Origin: Clitoria ternatea
Taxonomy: Eukaryota; Streptophyta; Magnoliopsida; Fabales; Fabaceae
Direction of reading: 5' to 3'
DNA length: 64,000 nt
NCBI GenBank assembly: GCA_037962975.1
Contig: CM075672.1
Span: 57,916,501 to 57,980,500 of the forward strand
In this document: piece by piece, positions 1-12,421 of the stretch
Numbering within the stretch: the stretch's first letter is position 1
Layout: every line of letters starts with the position of its first letter
Made by a program: the position numbers and the translations under genes
Notes under the pieces: generated by a model
What the model was told of the DNA's origin: nothing
Database searches by the model: none
What the model saw: only the letters and a program-made list of their open reading frames with translations

Positions 1-117
1 AATCCTAATTTTTCAGCTATAGACAATGGCATTAAGCTAACGCTAGCTCCTAAATCATATAGTGCTCTATCAATAGCCATTTCACCAATTACATAAGGGA
101 TAGAAAAACTACCTGGA
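1..117 (-). pseudogene. Aspartic protease of Athila-A, N-terminal fragment
   Basis: It continues the gag frame after the TAG at about 120-122. It shows DPGSFSIP followed by a YDLGASVSLMPL active-site loop. The D-L-G-A form is usual in Athila/Tat proteases, where other retroelements have D-T/S-G-A. The enzyme cuts the Gag-Pol polyprotein during particle maturation. The window edge truncates it. Confidence 0.8.
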
Positions 118-123
118 TCCTAA

Positions 124-1760
124 AGCTTGGGTGGTAGCTTCCTTTGGATCAAAGCACTGCACTCCTCAGTAAGTGCTATGGTACCATCCTCCTCTAAATT
201 CCTTTGATTAGATAAGATGTCCTTTAGGAACTTCGCATATGTTGACATTTGCTGTAAGGCATCTATAAATGGAAGATTAACATAAAGCTTCTTAAGAACT
301 TCAAGAAACTTACCAAACTGTTTGTCAAGCTTAGCCTTGGCCAAGCGTTGAGGGAATAGAACCGGAGGCTGATATGGTTTCACCTCCTCCTTCTTTTCAC
401 TTTGTTTCTCTTGCTCATTTACTGGATGAGAATGAGAATCTTCCACCTTCTTTTCTTTCTTGGCCTCCTCCTCTTTCCTACCAACCGGGCCATCATATTG
501 CGTACCACTCCTAAGAGTGATAGCCATGGTATAACTGGATGGTCCTATCTCGGGCTTTCCAGTAAAGGTTTCTGACATTCTCAAAGAGGATGAAGTCTGC
601 TAAGCAATCTGGTTCTCCAATATTTTATTATGGGTGGCAAGAGTGTCCACCTTGGAGGTCAGCTTCTTAATAGCATCAAAGAACTCATCATTTTGTTTTA
701 ACTAGGTGGTCACAGAGGTCTCCATCAAGGACTCCAGTTTAGATTTCTGTGGAATGTATTGTCCTTGTGGTTACCTAAAATTACTCTGATTGCCTTGATA
801 GGGAAGTGGTCTATTTTGGAAACCAGGTGGTCCTTGTGGTTGTTGGAAATTATTGCCATAATTTCCACTGTAGTTCCCAATAGCATCCACCTGTTGTATC
901 TCAGGCTCGACATTCTGAGTCACTCCAAGCTGACAACCTGAAATGTTATGACCTGAAACACCACACAGCTCACAAACAAGATTAGAAGTACCTGTTCCTA
1001 ATTTATCAAATTTATCAATTTTAATAGATAATGCCTCTAGCAGTTAATAAAGAGAAAACATCAACAAAGTACTTACCTGGTGTTCTTGGTGAACTCCTTT
1101 CTGAGGACCACTAGTATGTATTTTGGGCAACCTCCTCAATGAGATTGTAGCCTTTCTTCATGTTCTTACTCATAAAGGCATTAGCTGCCGCATCCAAGGT
1201 CACCTTCTAGTTTAGAGTGAGCTCATTATAGAAAATGTGTACAGTCAACCAGCGTTCAATACCATGGTGTGGGCATTCACGGAGCATTTCTTTATACCTC
1301 TCCCAGGCATCAAAAAGAGTCTCATCATCTTTCTGAGTGAAAATGATGATTTGCTTCCTCAACTGATCTGTTTACTTCTCTGATAGTACTTATTGAGGAA
1401 AGCATGAGACAGCTGCTCCCATGTAGTGATTGACCCCTCTGGAAGCGTATACAACCAAGCTCTGGCCTTGTCCCTTAAAGAGAATGGGAAAAGCCTAAGC
1501 CGGATTGCATCTTTTAAGACCACATTCACCTTGAGCGTGTCACAGTACTCAAGGAAAATCTGAAGATGTAAGTTGGGATCCTCAGATGGCAATCCTCCAA
1601 ACTAACTTTGTTGAACCATCGAGAGCAAGGATGGCTTCAACCCAAAATTTTTCACCTTAATGTTGGGTCTAGTGATGGTAGACCTTCGTCCCATCGCATT
1701 AGGCGCTATAAAATCACGAAGTGCTCTATTGTTGAGATCTTCCATTTGTGCTTGACTCAT
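124..1760 (-). pseudogene. gag of Athila-A, with stops
   Basis: Gag packages element RNA into virus-like particles in the cytoplasm. From ATG 1760 the frame shows LPSEDPNLHLQIF and LRDKARAWLYTLPEGS, the conserved core of the plant retrotransposon gag domain. A stop follows at about 1359, then a frame-broken middle. A CCHC knuckle lies at about 933-975 (C-ELC-GVSGH-NISGC, all four ligands present). A Lys/Glu-rich segment lies at 120-584 and ends LPPKL-stop just before the protease. Several stops (after IA, QS and PPKL) sit where relatives have Gln, so they look like CAG/CAA-to-TAG/TAA changes. Confidence 0.8.
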
Positions 1761-1877
1761 TTAACTTGAAGGTTGGTGCCTGTTTTGTTCAATGCATATC
1801 CTAAGAAGTCTGATCTTCTGAAGAGTTCTTTCAATCTCAGGATCAAATATATGCTCAAAGCTGTCGCTTTTTCTCAT
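1761..1877 (-). CDS. Short upstream ORF with FDPEIER motif, Athila-A
   Basis: A 38-codon ORF from ATG (1877) containing FDPEIERT, ended by a TAA that directly abuts the in-frame gag ATG (TAAATG, 1763-1758). The FDPEIER-like segment is normally the N-terminal part of Athila gag. Here, and independently in Athila-B and Athila-C, a stop separates it from the rest of gag. It could be a true upstream ORF or a repeated coincidence of decay. Confidence 0.5.
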   Translation of the reverse strand: MRKSDSFEHIFDPEIERTLQKIRLLRICIEQNRHQPSS

Positions 1878-2058
1878 AAAGAAGCCTGCACAAATCTATG
1901 AACAACTAAAAAGAACAAGCGTAATTCTACAGAAAAATTAAAATAAAATAGAAAATGTAGAAAATATAGAGAAAATAAAAGAAATATGTAGAAAATATGC
2001 AAAGAATACACACTTGTCTAATCAAACACCGCTTAGCCAATATTAGGGGAAACACAAT

Positions 2059-2075
2059 CCCCGGTAACGGTGCCA
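2059..2075 (-). other. Primer binding site, tRNA-Asp
   Basis: The plus strand reads ccccggtaacggtgcca, the 3' end of plant tRNA-Asp with two mismatches, so the minus-strand RNA can pair with that tRNA. It lies six bases from the LTR end. tRNA-Asp priming is characteristic of Athila elements. Confidence 0.85.
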
Positions 2076-2081
2076 AAAACT

Positions 2082-3538
2082 TGATAGCCTTCCGCAAGCG
2101 CACGAGGTATCAAGTAATAAAAAGATATCGTTCCCACTGAGATTATGCCCAAGTACTAGTTATAACGGTGATTCAATTATCTAGTTAATCGATTAAAACA
2201 ATTTGCTAAAACTATAATGAACAGTAAATTAGAAAGCGGAAAATCCAACGTCTTTTGTAGAAGAAAATCAGAGCAAGTTTGAGGAATTCAATTAAAAGAA
2301 GGTCTTGGGATTTAAGGGTTCATATGCTAGTACCAAAATTAAAGGTCAATTTCCTATCCAATTATATGATTTCCATTTCTAAGGTAGATACCCCTACTTT
2401 AATTAATACCTTTCTCTTGAAAGCCTATTAACGTGCCTAATTCCCGAAGAACTGCGTTCAATTTGTTAATTAAGCCCTTTAAGTTTTACGGGAATCCAAT
2501 TAACCCTCAAATGAGTTCACTTACCGTCGTAAAACAAAAACATAGTTTCAATTTATGTGTTTCTGAATAAAATACCTACTCTCATAGCGCATACAATTTG
2601 GAATCAACTACGCTTATCTTTAAGTCTTGTAGAAGCATTATGATACATAAATCAAATAGAAATATGAAATCATATCATTGAGAGGTAAAGAACAATTAAT
2701 TGAGATACATAAGCATATTACATCCATTAATCCCAAGAACGAAGGTTTAGTGTGCTATAAAGATTGTGATCATCATGTCATACATAACAAAATCAATGCC
2801 AAACATAAAAGGAATCAAAAGTGTAAACTAGGGTTCCAACATTACAAATTAGTTCTCACTAGGATTGTATACTCTTTCTCCCAAATCTGCAGAATTGATT
2901 TCCCTTGATGAATTAATTCTTGATTTCCAATGAATTCTTCCTCAAAGAGCCTTCAAAATCTCCCCAAAAGTTGTCTCTCAAAACTGTCTCAAAAGAAGTC
3001 TATTTAACTCCCTCAAGTGCCCCCCACAAAAACCTTAAATAAATTAGATATTTAGGCCTTATAGGGGACAACCACGGCCAGTGGTTCAAGCTCTGTTCCT
3101 CTTAATCATTAAATGCATAATTTTGGGTAACAGGCAGAGCCAACCACGACTAGTGGTGGCTTCTAACTTCCTATTCTTGGCTTCAACAATGCTCTATAGT
3201 GCTCCACAGTGCCCACCACGGCTAGTGGTGGCCTCTGACCTACTTTTTCTTTTCCTCCAGTGCTAACCACGGCTAGTGGTTGTCCACCACTGGCAGTGGT
3301 TTCCTCCAACCTTGCCAAAATGCACTCCTAGAGGCCTTAGAAGTCTCTTCTTTCATCCACTTTGCCATTTTTCCATAAAAGAGACCTAAAATATCATTAA
3401 TCCTGCAAAATAGAAACAACCAAGTAATATGTGTGGAAAAGAATCAAAATCAAGGGAATCAGACACGAACAATATGCAAGAAAACCTAAAAACTAGACCT
3501 AAAATCAACCAAAAGCAACACACAATACACACTTATCA
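2082..3538 (-). repeat. 5' LTR of Athila-A
   Basis: 1457 bp with the usual TG...CA ends: on the minus strand it starts TGATAAGTGTG and ends CTATCA, six bases before the primer site. A second, truncated copy of the same LTR start lies at 27142-27525 in the opposite orientation, which confirms the outer boundary. A TATA-like TTAAATA (minus, about 3007-3001) lies just downstream of the palindrome array at 3071-3300. Confidence 0.85.
3071..3300. repeat. Iterated palindrome array, ACCACGGCTAGTGGT type
   Basis: Five copies at 3071, 3143, 3215, 3266 and 3286. Arms ACCAC and GTGGT flank a five-base centre (GGCCA, GACTA, GGCTA, GGCTA, TGGCA). On the minus strand the array lies in U3, about 60 bp upstream of the TATA-like box. 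The same motif recurs in the LTR fragment at 27142-27525. Confidence 0.8.
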
Positions 3539-6009
3539 ATAATAACAAAGTATATATGCATACACACAATTGAACCCCCATCATATTGGGCTATACACAT
3601 AAAACACTATACATAATACAGGTATCTGTATTCATATCTTTTATGTTGTCTTTAGGCATTTTCTCACCCAACCACAACCATTATCGTTTCTTCTTACCTT
3701 TGGCATACCTCCTTGCTATATGCAAATGCTCTTAAGCTAATGCACATGCACAATGAAGTAATTTATCAATTGCAGATCCGACTATGGGGATAATACCAAT
3801 TTGTGGGTCAAGTATGATCATATAACCATACCCTTACTGCAGTAGTAAAATGTATACACTTATACCATAAAATTTTTCATGCAATTCACCATGTTTTACT
3901 GGTACCAAACTGCATCGCCCATCATGCATCACCTGGCCATTTACACCATGACCGCGGTAAACACCATAATCAATATGAAGGTGTTACGGGCTGGCCATGA
4001 TTCATACCATGGTGGCTGTGATACATAGGACCACTAGGGATACTTGCTCACCAAAGAGCCACCCCCCACAGGGTCGGCCACATGCAGCTCCCCGCAGCTA
4101 TACATGGGCGATTTCATGACTTACACTCTGAGTCACAGGGGAAAAATAAGAATACTCGTGCACCGAGTTGCCCTTCCACTGGGCCGGCCGGGGGAATCCC
4201 CGAACATTCTCACAACTATGCAATGCAAATGCAAATCGTAATGCATTCTCACAACTATGCATCCTAATTGTGCCACTCACAATTCAACATCTCCACCATA
4301 TGTTTCTTAGTGGATTTTATTATCATTAGTTATTACCATTGTTCAAGTTTTAGTATGACATTTTCAACAATTCCATATTGTCACAAGGGCATCAAATCAT
4401 CAATTTCAATAATCAATCTTTCATCATCATAAAAGCATGCTAATCATCCATTTTTATTCTCATTCATCATTAATAATGACCATTCACATTCATGGTGAAC
4501 ATAACACAACCACATCATCTTTAAGGCATTACACCAGCCAAACAATTCAACATCACCAATTAGCATACCATAAACATTCCAAATACACATTACATGTTGC
4601 CAAGCATATTCATCATCATCATCATGCTTAACAACCACAAAACATCATTACCATTCAAACAAATCAAACATGTATATTATCACATATGACAATCAAACAC
4701 TACTCAATTCATGCATTTAGAATGTAAAACTCCTCTCCTACCTCAAGAGAAGAATTCCAAGTGATAACGACATTCCCGCCTCATCGTTTGGAATGGGTCC
4801 TACATTTCACAAGGCACATATCATTATTTTCTACTCAAGATCACCCAGATTCACATATTCTAATCTAACACTTGGTGTTTACAATATTATCATTATCAAA
4901 TCATTTTCTATTTCATTAATTTCACCACAACCACCATGGGTTTGGTGTTCATATTCATTATCATGCATTTATAACCATACCCATCAATGGGTTTACCTAC
5001 GATTGGCCATCAATCCCCACTAATGGCCATCCACCCTTATCAATGCTATCAACCATCATCAATAACTACTCTCCTAATATATTCACTTATACCCATTATT
5101 TAAATATCATTCATTCCCTCATTAAATCACTTTCCAACCAACATTAATCATTTCCCCGATTGTCACAAGTTAGGGTTTCTCTAAAAATCCTACAACATTA
5201 TAAATGCATATCATCTTCTACCATTCCAAGCATTAATTTTCGTGTACCCTATTAATGGTCCATCAAGCTTGTATTTAATACCACCCCACCTTAGGGTTTC
5301 CATATTAATGGCTTCTCCCAACAACCCATTTGCATTTATTACTCACCCAAACCTTAAAAGCCCAAAACCTAGGGCTCATGCTCTTGAGAAATAATAGACA
5401 GCTCATCTCAAGAGAGGAAATGAGAGAGTCTTCAAGAGAGGGAGTGAGCCACACAAAAATAAGAGAAGGAGAAGAGACTTCAAGCTTCAAGCTCCTCCTT
5501 CAAGCTTCAATAAAACAAAAATGGTGGGAGGAGATGGGTTCATCACTTTGGCTTAGGTTTAGAGGGAAGAAGATGAAGAGGAAATGAGAAAAAAGAAGAA
5601 GAAGTGAATGTTGGTGTTTAGAAGAAGAAAGGCAACGTAAGAGTGAAGAGGGAGTAGGAATTTTGGAATTAAAACTTATGCCCTCATTAAAACTTCTCCG
5701 TTTCATAACTCACAGGATCTCTGTTCGGGCTGAATACTTTATCTAAAAATTATTTTGAATACATATTTAGACTCCCAACAATATTCTCAATAGCCCTTAC
5801 AATGGTACCTCAATTGGAGATACTTGGTCCGACACTCATATTTTAATCGAGTATATTTTCAGCTCATAAAGCCTTAACAAATCATGAATAATTCCCAAAA
5901 ATCTTAATTCAATTATTTCCAATGTTTTAGGACATTAATTAACTCATATATAATTGTTAATATTTATTCCTCTTATTTAATCATTTGTTTCAAAATTTGG
6001 GATATTACA
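3539..6009 (-). repeat. 3' LTR of Tekay-A (end interrupted by Athila-A)
   Basis: On the minus strand it starts TGTAATATCCC at 6009, next to a purine tract. From 4218 to 6009 it matches the other LTR copy at 19131-20913. Parts of 3600-6009 are also recognisable in the Tekay-B solo LTR (for example the CTCCTCTCCTACCTCAAG block). 3539-4217 has no second copy here and is assigned by continuity. Short apparent ORFs in it, some rich in His, are not genes. Confidence 0.75.
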
Positions 6010-6020
6010 ATCCACCCCAC
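6010..6020 (-). other. Polypurine tract of Tekay-A
   Basis: Minus-strand GTGGGGTGGAT directly before the LTR start at 6009: the expected plus-strand primer for reverse transcription. Confidence 0.7.
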
Positions 6021-7505
6021 CTAAAAGAAATTTTGTCCTCGAAATTTTAACATACTAGATTCAAATGCATTCGGATAACGCTCCCGAATATCACCTTCAC
6101 GTTCCCACGTGAACGTCTCCACATTACCATGTTTCGAGGCCACCTTCACCAAAGGTACCAATTTGTTCTGCAACCTTTTCATGGAATGCTCAATGATACA
6201 AACAGAAACAGGAGGAATGGTCAAGTCATCCTGCATATCAACATCATCAATAGGAATCACATGCAAGGGATCATGAACATACTTCCTCAATTGTGACACA
6301 TAGAACACATTGTGCAGATTTGTAAGATACGGAGGAAGTGCAATCCGATAAGCAATATCACCGATTCGCTCAAGAATTTCATACGGTCCAATGAACTTAG
6401 GACTTAATTTCCTGTTCTTCAAGGCTCTACCAATACCTTTATCACGCGAGAACCTCAAGAACACATGATGACCAACTTAAAACTCAAGTGGTTTATGCCT
6501 CTTATCATAATAACATTTCTGTCTGTCTTGAGCAATCTTCATATTCTCTGGTATCTTTCTAATCTGCTCAGTAGTCTCCTGAACAATCTTCGGCCCTAAG
6601 GCCAAATTCTCACCAGTTTCCAACCAATACAGAGGCGCTCTACACTTTTTGCCATAAAGTGCCTCATAAGGAGCCATACAGATACTATTATGGTAACTGT
6701 TGTTGTAAGTGAATTCGATCAGTGGGAGAAATCTCTCCCAACATCCACCATACTCCAGAACACAAGCCCTTAACAAATCTTCAAGACTTTGAATAGTCCT
6801 CTCAGATTGTCCGTCAGTTTGGGGATGATAAGCAGAACTAAGCTTCAACTTCGAACCTAACTCATGATGTAAGCTTCCCCAAAATCGAGAAGTAAACCGA
6901 GGGTCACGATCGGATATAATACTAAATGGTACACCATGCAGTCTGACAATCTCCTTTATGTACAACCGGGCTAATTTCTCTAATGAAATCTTCATACTCA
7001 TGGGTAAGAAGTGAGCACACTTCATCAACCGATCCATAATCACCCATATAGCATCATTTCTAACACGAGTTCTGGGTAAACCAAAAACAAAATCCATAGC
7101 AATATTATCCCATTTCCAAATTGGGATCTCCAACGGTCTCGAATAACTAGATGGTTTTTGATGCTCGACCTTAGCCTTCTGACAAATAAGGCAAGATGCT
7201 ACAAAGTTCGCTATATCATATTTCATACCGGGCCACCAAAAATTTTTCTTCAAATGTTGATGCATTTTAATGGAACCAGGATGAAGGCTCAACACACTCT
7301 TGTGAGCTTCCTCAAGCACCAATTTTCTTAAATCACCACCAGATGGAACATAAATTTGGCCCTTCACATACCAAATACCATCATGACCTTCCGTCAAAAA
7401 TGAATTCTTCCCATTAGCTTGGGCTTCTTTCATCTCAATCAAATATTCATCCTTTGGTTGTTGCAATTTCACAGTTTCAAGAAACACATTAGTAACCATC
7501 AACAT
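6021..7505 (-). pseudogene. Integrase of Tekay-A
   Basis: Integrase inserts the cDNA into the nuclear genome. The reading from 7505 shows the HHCC zinc-binding segment (H-x-H...CLICQ), then the catalytic core with WDNIAMDF (D), ISDRDPRF (D) and a later E in the SLEDLLRA segment, followed by the GPY-like SPKFIGPYEIL region. The C-terminus has FTWEREGDIRERYP, the form seen at the end of Tekay/Del integrases. A TAA at about 6474-6476 interrupts the frame where relatives have Gln (FQVGDH). The start of the segment is out of frame with RNase H at about 7505, so there is also a frameshift. Confidence 0.85.
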
Positions 7506-7506
7506 C

Positions 7507-8329
7507 TCAAGGGAACATCTTCTTTGGGGTATATATTTCTACACCCACATTCAAGTTTCTAAATTGTTCAATTAGTTCTATCTCTTTCACCATCATTGCG
7601 AAAACATGCAACGACTTCTGACTCAAGGCATTGGCAACCACATTTTCCTTTCCGGGATGGTATCTCAAATCAAACTCATAATCTTTTAGAAACTCCATCC
7701 ATCGTCGTTGGTGCATATTAAGCTCTTTCTGATCAAATAGATATTTAAGACTCTTATGATCACTAAAGACCACAAACTTAGAACCATACAAATAATGTCG
7801 CCATAACTTCAAAGCAAACACCACCGCCGCTAACTCAAGATCATGTGTGGGATAATTCACCTCATGCGGTCTCAACTGTCACGACGCATAGGCTATCACA
7901 TGCTCTCTTTACATCAATACGCAGCCAAGACCAAGCTTAGAAGCATCGTAGTACACCACAAAGTCATCAAGCAAATCAAGCAAGGCTAACACTAGTGTAG
8001 TAGTAAACCTTAATTTCAACTCTTGAAAGCTTTCTTCATATTCAAGAGTCCACACAAATGGTTGGCTTTTACGAGTTAGCTTCGTTAATGGTAAAGCTAA
8101 ATGGGAAAATCCTTCAATAAACCTCCGGTAATAACCGGCAAGACCAAGGAAACTTCTTATTTCCGTCATAGACGCTAGTCTTTCCCAAGCCATAACAGCT
8201 TTAACCTTTGATCGATCAACAACAATGCCATCACAAGAGATCACATGACCAAGAAATGAAATCTCATTCAACCAGAATATGCCTTTAGAGAGCTTGGTAT
8301 ACAATTCCTTCTTTCGAAGAATAGACAAC
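7507..8329 (-). pseudogene. RT C-terminal half and RNase H of Tekay-A
   Basis: Shows LGHVIS, FLGLAGYYRRFI and a GLGCVLM connection, then RNase H with an LELAAVVFALKLWRHYLYG helix and a FSDHKSL motif. Two stops separate RT from RNase H (after CVLM and after YAS), at positions where relatives have CAA and CGA. The last RNase H acidic residue is lost: VANALSQ replaces the usual VADALSR, a G-to-A change. The upstream end is cut by N1 at 8329/8330 inside RT. Confidence 0.85.
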
Positions 8330-9860
8330 TGTTAACCCGGCGATAGGGTCTAAACTGTTCATTTCTACCACCGGGTTGTTAATTGGCAAGCGCACCAATC
8401 ATTTGTAGTTTTCAAAATTTAGATATCGTTCCACTGGGATTGAAAGTCCAATAACAACAATAATTTTCTATTCACTATGGTAAATGTGAAGAAAGTTATA
8501 GACAAAAGAATGATTTATATACAATTTAGACAGTATTCACAGGATAGCATGATTGAGTAGTTCATGAGCTAAAAAGAAAATAAAAATCTATCTAAAAAGT
8601 TGAGTTGCAATCTAGAATAGGTAAGATACTTGAGATAAACACAGATAACAAATTATGTTGAAAATTGGATCCCTAATCTAGAATAACAATGAGGAACTCA
8701 AGACATGCATATTTAATCATCAAGTTTCATGTCATTGCAGCTTAAAATCATTATAACCGATCCCTCGTGATATAAATTCTAAGAATTCACCGTAAAGTCC
8801 GATCCCTCGTAAGCTTTCTCAGTAAAAACTTGCATTAAGACCTGGCCTTATGGCAAAAATGGTTAACAACCCCTATAGAATTGAGATACCAAGGGTATTC
8901 CAACTTTTACTTTCGTCAAAACAAGTTTCAATACGGCATGGATAATCATTCTCCCGTTTGACATTCATACTAATAAAACAAGTTTCAATACACATGAAAA
9001 TCATTCTCCTGTTTGACATTCATATTAATAAAAGGTTGAAATACTAACATGGACTTGAATCATAAACATGCAGAGGTCAAATTCACAACATTATACTCAA
9101 TAGATTAGTTCACCAATTCCAACATAAACAAATTAGTTACACATGGTAAAAGTAGAAACAACACTTACTGAGTTTGACATTACGAAGATGATGGAAACTT
9201 CACGATACAACGATCACAATACACCACAACACTCTCAAGTATCTAGAAAACTATTCTAAAACTACAAACTCTAAAAGAAATACTCAAAACTCGAGTATAG
9301 AAGAGAGGAAAGAACTCTGAAAATAGAGAATGGGATATGATGAATGGTGTTGGATGGCCCTATTTATAGGGCTGAGCAAGGGTGCTGACACTACGCGTCA
9401 GTCCCCTGACTCAGCCTCCATTAACGTAGCTGGTGGTGGCCACCTTGGAATATTATATTCAATCATGCTTGGCCATGTGTCCCTGTCTCCACTACATTTT
9501 GGCCAATTATGCTGAGTGGAGTGGCCAATAATGGGTCACTAAGTGAGTGCTTGGCCAGCTTGGCTGTGGAGTCCACGCAGCACTGACGCTACGCATGGCT
9601 GTGACGCATAGCGTCAGCATCAAAAGTAGCTATGGACGCTACGCGTGGGATTGATGCTATGCGTCAGATCCTCCAGTATAATTTTCTCTTGAATTCTTTA
9701 CTTTTTCACTACAAAACTAGAGAAAATTGATCAAGGGCAGATTATTTCCAACAACATCCATTTATTAAATTAAAACCTAATTTTCTAACAAATTATCCAA
9801 ATTTTTATTATTTTTATGAAATTTTTATTAAAAGATTTATTGTAAATTTGAGGACTAACA
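8330..9860 (-). repeat. 3' LTR of N1
   Basis: 1531 bp, TGTTAACC...GACTAACA. Nearly identical to 15851-17382. It contains palindromes of the TGACGCTACGCGTCA type at about 9385-9667 and a minus-strand TATAAATAGG at about 9360-9368. Confidence 0.92.
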
Positions 9861-9872
9861 AATACCCCCAAC
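9861..9872 (-). other. Polypurine tract of N1
   Basis: Minus-strand GTTGGGGGTATT directly before the 3' LTR start. Confidence 0.65.
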
Positions 9873-11119
9873 TTGAGACATTGCTCGTCCTCGAGCAAGA
9901 GAGAAAAATAAAAAATAAAAAATTGAAATCAAATTTTTGAGTTAGTCCGAGAATTTATCACAAAAAGTAATTACACAATTTACCATTTTGAAATAATCAA
10001 TTATAAGCATCTAATGTAACAAAGGTTTAATGATAAAATTCTTTACAATATTTTATTAACATATCAAGCATAATTTCAGGCTCACCTCTCCAAGTGTTTA
10101 TCTCAATACAATTGGTAACATGTTTCACTCAATCAATCATAAAATCAAACGAATTTAATTTTGATTTTCATCTAATCAATGGTTAGTTATATAGAGTTAA
10201 TTCAGAAATCACAAGGTCTTTTCACGGGTTGTAATGAGGCTTGGCTTACAAGAATCAATGGTTTTTCTTGGAATTCAAAAACCTGAAATCATAAAAGAGC
10301 ATTTTATAATTTTTAGGCTTTCTCTTGGCCCAAACTTCTCATTTTCTTTTATTGATGAAAAATAAATACCCCCAACTTGATTCTTTTCACTATTTTTGAC
10401 TTTTCTTTTTCATACTTTATTTTCTTTTGAAAAGAATCAAGTTGCTTATTTTCACTCCCCGTTTTTGTGAGAACATTTATTTCAACTGCTCTTTTAATCA
10501 ATCAAGTATAGGGAATGGTTAAAACAAATTTAGGTTTTAAGGGTACCAAAGAATTTATTTTAGGCTTAAATTGGCTTTCAAAGGATAAAATAATTTTTAC
10601 CAAGGTAAGCTATTTGGCCCAAGGTTTCTTTTCACCAATAAATGTGCCTTGATCATTTTCCTGAATTCTCTATACAACAACACAAATCAAAGATTAAAGC
10701 AAAATCAATTCGAATGAAATTATGTCGATTAAACCCTCAAGTGTTTAAAAAGATCTCTCAACTTACCGGGTTATTGAAATTTGCTTGATAGTTAATAAAC
10801 TTATTGTAATTAAATTTATCAAAATTCCTAAGTTATAAAAGAATTAATAATTGATTTTATAAAATTGGTTTTATTATGTAAAAATGTTAAGTGAATAAAT
10901 TAACTTTCTAACAAAAATTTGATTAATTTATTGAAATATAAAATTTATTTTTGGATTTTTCAAATAGAATCATGCAAAAACATAATAAATTACACAAAAA
11001 TAAACACACCACACATAATAAAAGACAAAATATAATATAATCCAGAATAATATCAATGTAAATATGAAACTAACAATAAACTAAAAATGTATGTAAAAAA
11101 TGTGCAAAAGATAACACAA
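9873..11119 (-). other. 3' non-coding region of N1
   Basis: AT-rich, no gene. It shares short blocks with the equivalent region of Athila-B: GGTTGTAATGAGGCT (10230-10244, reverse complement near 43100) and the pre-PPT block CGAGGACGAGCAATG (about 9882-9898; Athila-B has TTGAGGACAAGCAA at 43434). Confidence 0.6.
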
Positions 11120-12421
11120 TCAGTCCTCCATCTGGTCATCATCCTCCTTCTCCTCATCAGCATCACCATCAGTATCAGCCTGTGCTCCAGAAGATCCACC
11201 AGTCTCAGGGTAAGTAGGTAAATCACCAGGCCAAGCTACATGAGCTGCAAACTCAGCCGGTGTGACATATGGTGCTCCCTCACCCTGCAATCTGTATTGA
11301 TAAAATTCATCATGAAGATGAATATAAGCTCTATATGTGGCAGCCATCATCTGTATCATATGCTGATGCTCAAGTGTCATCCTGGCAAATCCCTCTGTGA
11401 CAACATCAGCAGGTGGTGGCTGTACTGGTGGTCTCCTCCTCCTGGGTCTGGGCTGAGCCTCCTGCTCCAGAGGTGGAAGCTCGCACTGCTGAACAAAGTA
11501 ATCTTTGTTCACCGAGACCTTGGGGACTCTCCCCAAAGAACTCATGAACTCTGGTGATGGCACAACAACTCCCTGCCTCCTCAGTAAGGCAGATATGATG
11601 AGGGGAAATGGAATAGGACGGTTCACTTTATACCCAAGGGCATAAAAGTGAATCTGGTCAGAAATAAGCTCGACAATGTCGATGGTATGGCCCTGAAGAA
11701 TAAAAAAGAGAAGGCAACATCGGTCAACTAGGATAGATGAGAGGTGAGTGACAGGAGTGATGTTATGCAGCATAAGGTGGGACCACGCCTGGGCTATAGG
11801 GGTCAGCTGGGTCTTCAAAAGGTTAGATGGACTCCTTCCAACCTTACTAAGGTTGAAGAAGATTCCATCTTTGCTCAAGAAATGAGCAACCTGTTCGAGG
11901 GAATATCCTAGATCACCCTCAGTAATGATCTTGTTTCTGTTTTCCTTCCAGAAACAAGTATCGTCCTCAGGAGTAGGCTCCCAAGGATTACCCAATAGGG
12001 TACTAATAGTATCCTAGTCATAAGTAATATATCGGCCCCTCACCCAACTCGTCCTCTGTTGGCCAATGTTCGGTGAGTCCTGACGAGTCCTGTAGGCGTT
12101 CGTGTAGAATTCCATCACTAAGATGGTATCCCCCTCAGTCGGTAGAGAAAACAGGGGTCCCCATCTCCTCCTCTGAACTTCATCCTACAGCTCAAGATAG
12201 TCTCCAGCACTGAGATCTAACACCCTCTCCCAGATGAGTCTTTGCCCCTTTATCTGATGAAAGCAGGCCCATTTCGCGTCAGTGTGAAAACTCGTAGGAT
12301 CCCTCGGTCCCAACACCTCCTCTTCCTGAAGATCAGGATCCTCAGAGATGGTGTAAGTATCTGTGGCTTTCCTCTGTCTTTTAGAGGGACCAGTAGTGGG
12401 AATAGATATCCTCGGTGCCAT
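11120..12421 (-). pseudogene. Env-position ORF of N1 (putative plant transposon protein type)
   Basis: One frame of about 434 codons from ATG 12421 with two TAG stops (about 12183 and 12017) and no frameshift. A basic KRQRK stretch near the N-terminus resembles a nuclear localisation signal. The middle has LTPIAQAWSHLMLHNI and a LLFFILQGHTIDI segment aligned with Athila-B (LLYCILQNDISID). A Pro/Arg-rich linker and a strongly acidic tail (DADEEKEDDDQMED) end it. I see no signal peptide or convincing membrane anchor, so 'env' describes position only and the function is unknown. Confidence 0.75.

Larger units (their letters stand above)
1..3538 (-). mobile_element. Athila-type LTR retrotransposon (Athila-A), 5' portion
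   Basis: Reading on the minus strand: a 5' LTR (3538 to 2082), a primer site matching plant tRNA-Asp, a short upstream ORF, gag with a CCHC knuckle, and the start of an aspartic protease that runs off the window. The tRNA-Asp primer site and the LPSEDPNLHL and LRDKARAWL gag motifs are typical of the Athila branch of Ty3/gypsy. It lies against the Tekay-A 3' LTR, so it probably inserted there; the matching flank lies outside the window. Several in-frame stops make this copy inactive. Confidence 0.85.

Noticed and set aside
4437..4638. His-rich ORFs at 4437-4638 and 19359-19553
   Set aside because: AT-rich CAT repeats inside the Tekay-A LTR copies; no domain and present only because the LTR is duplicated.
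9330..9515. Identical 61-codon open frames at 9330-9515 and 16852-17037
   Set aside because: They lie in the two N1 LTRs over the TATA region; identity reflects LTR duplication, not a gene.
11120..12421. Calling this ORF a true envelope glycoprotein
   Set aside because: No signal peptide, membrane segment or cysteine pattern seen; only its position is env-like.
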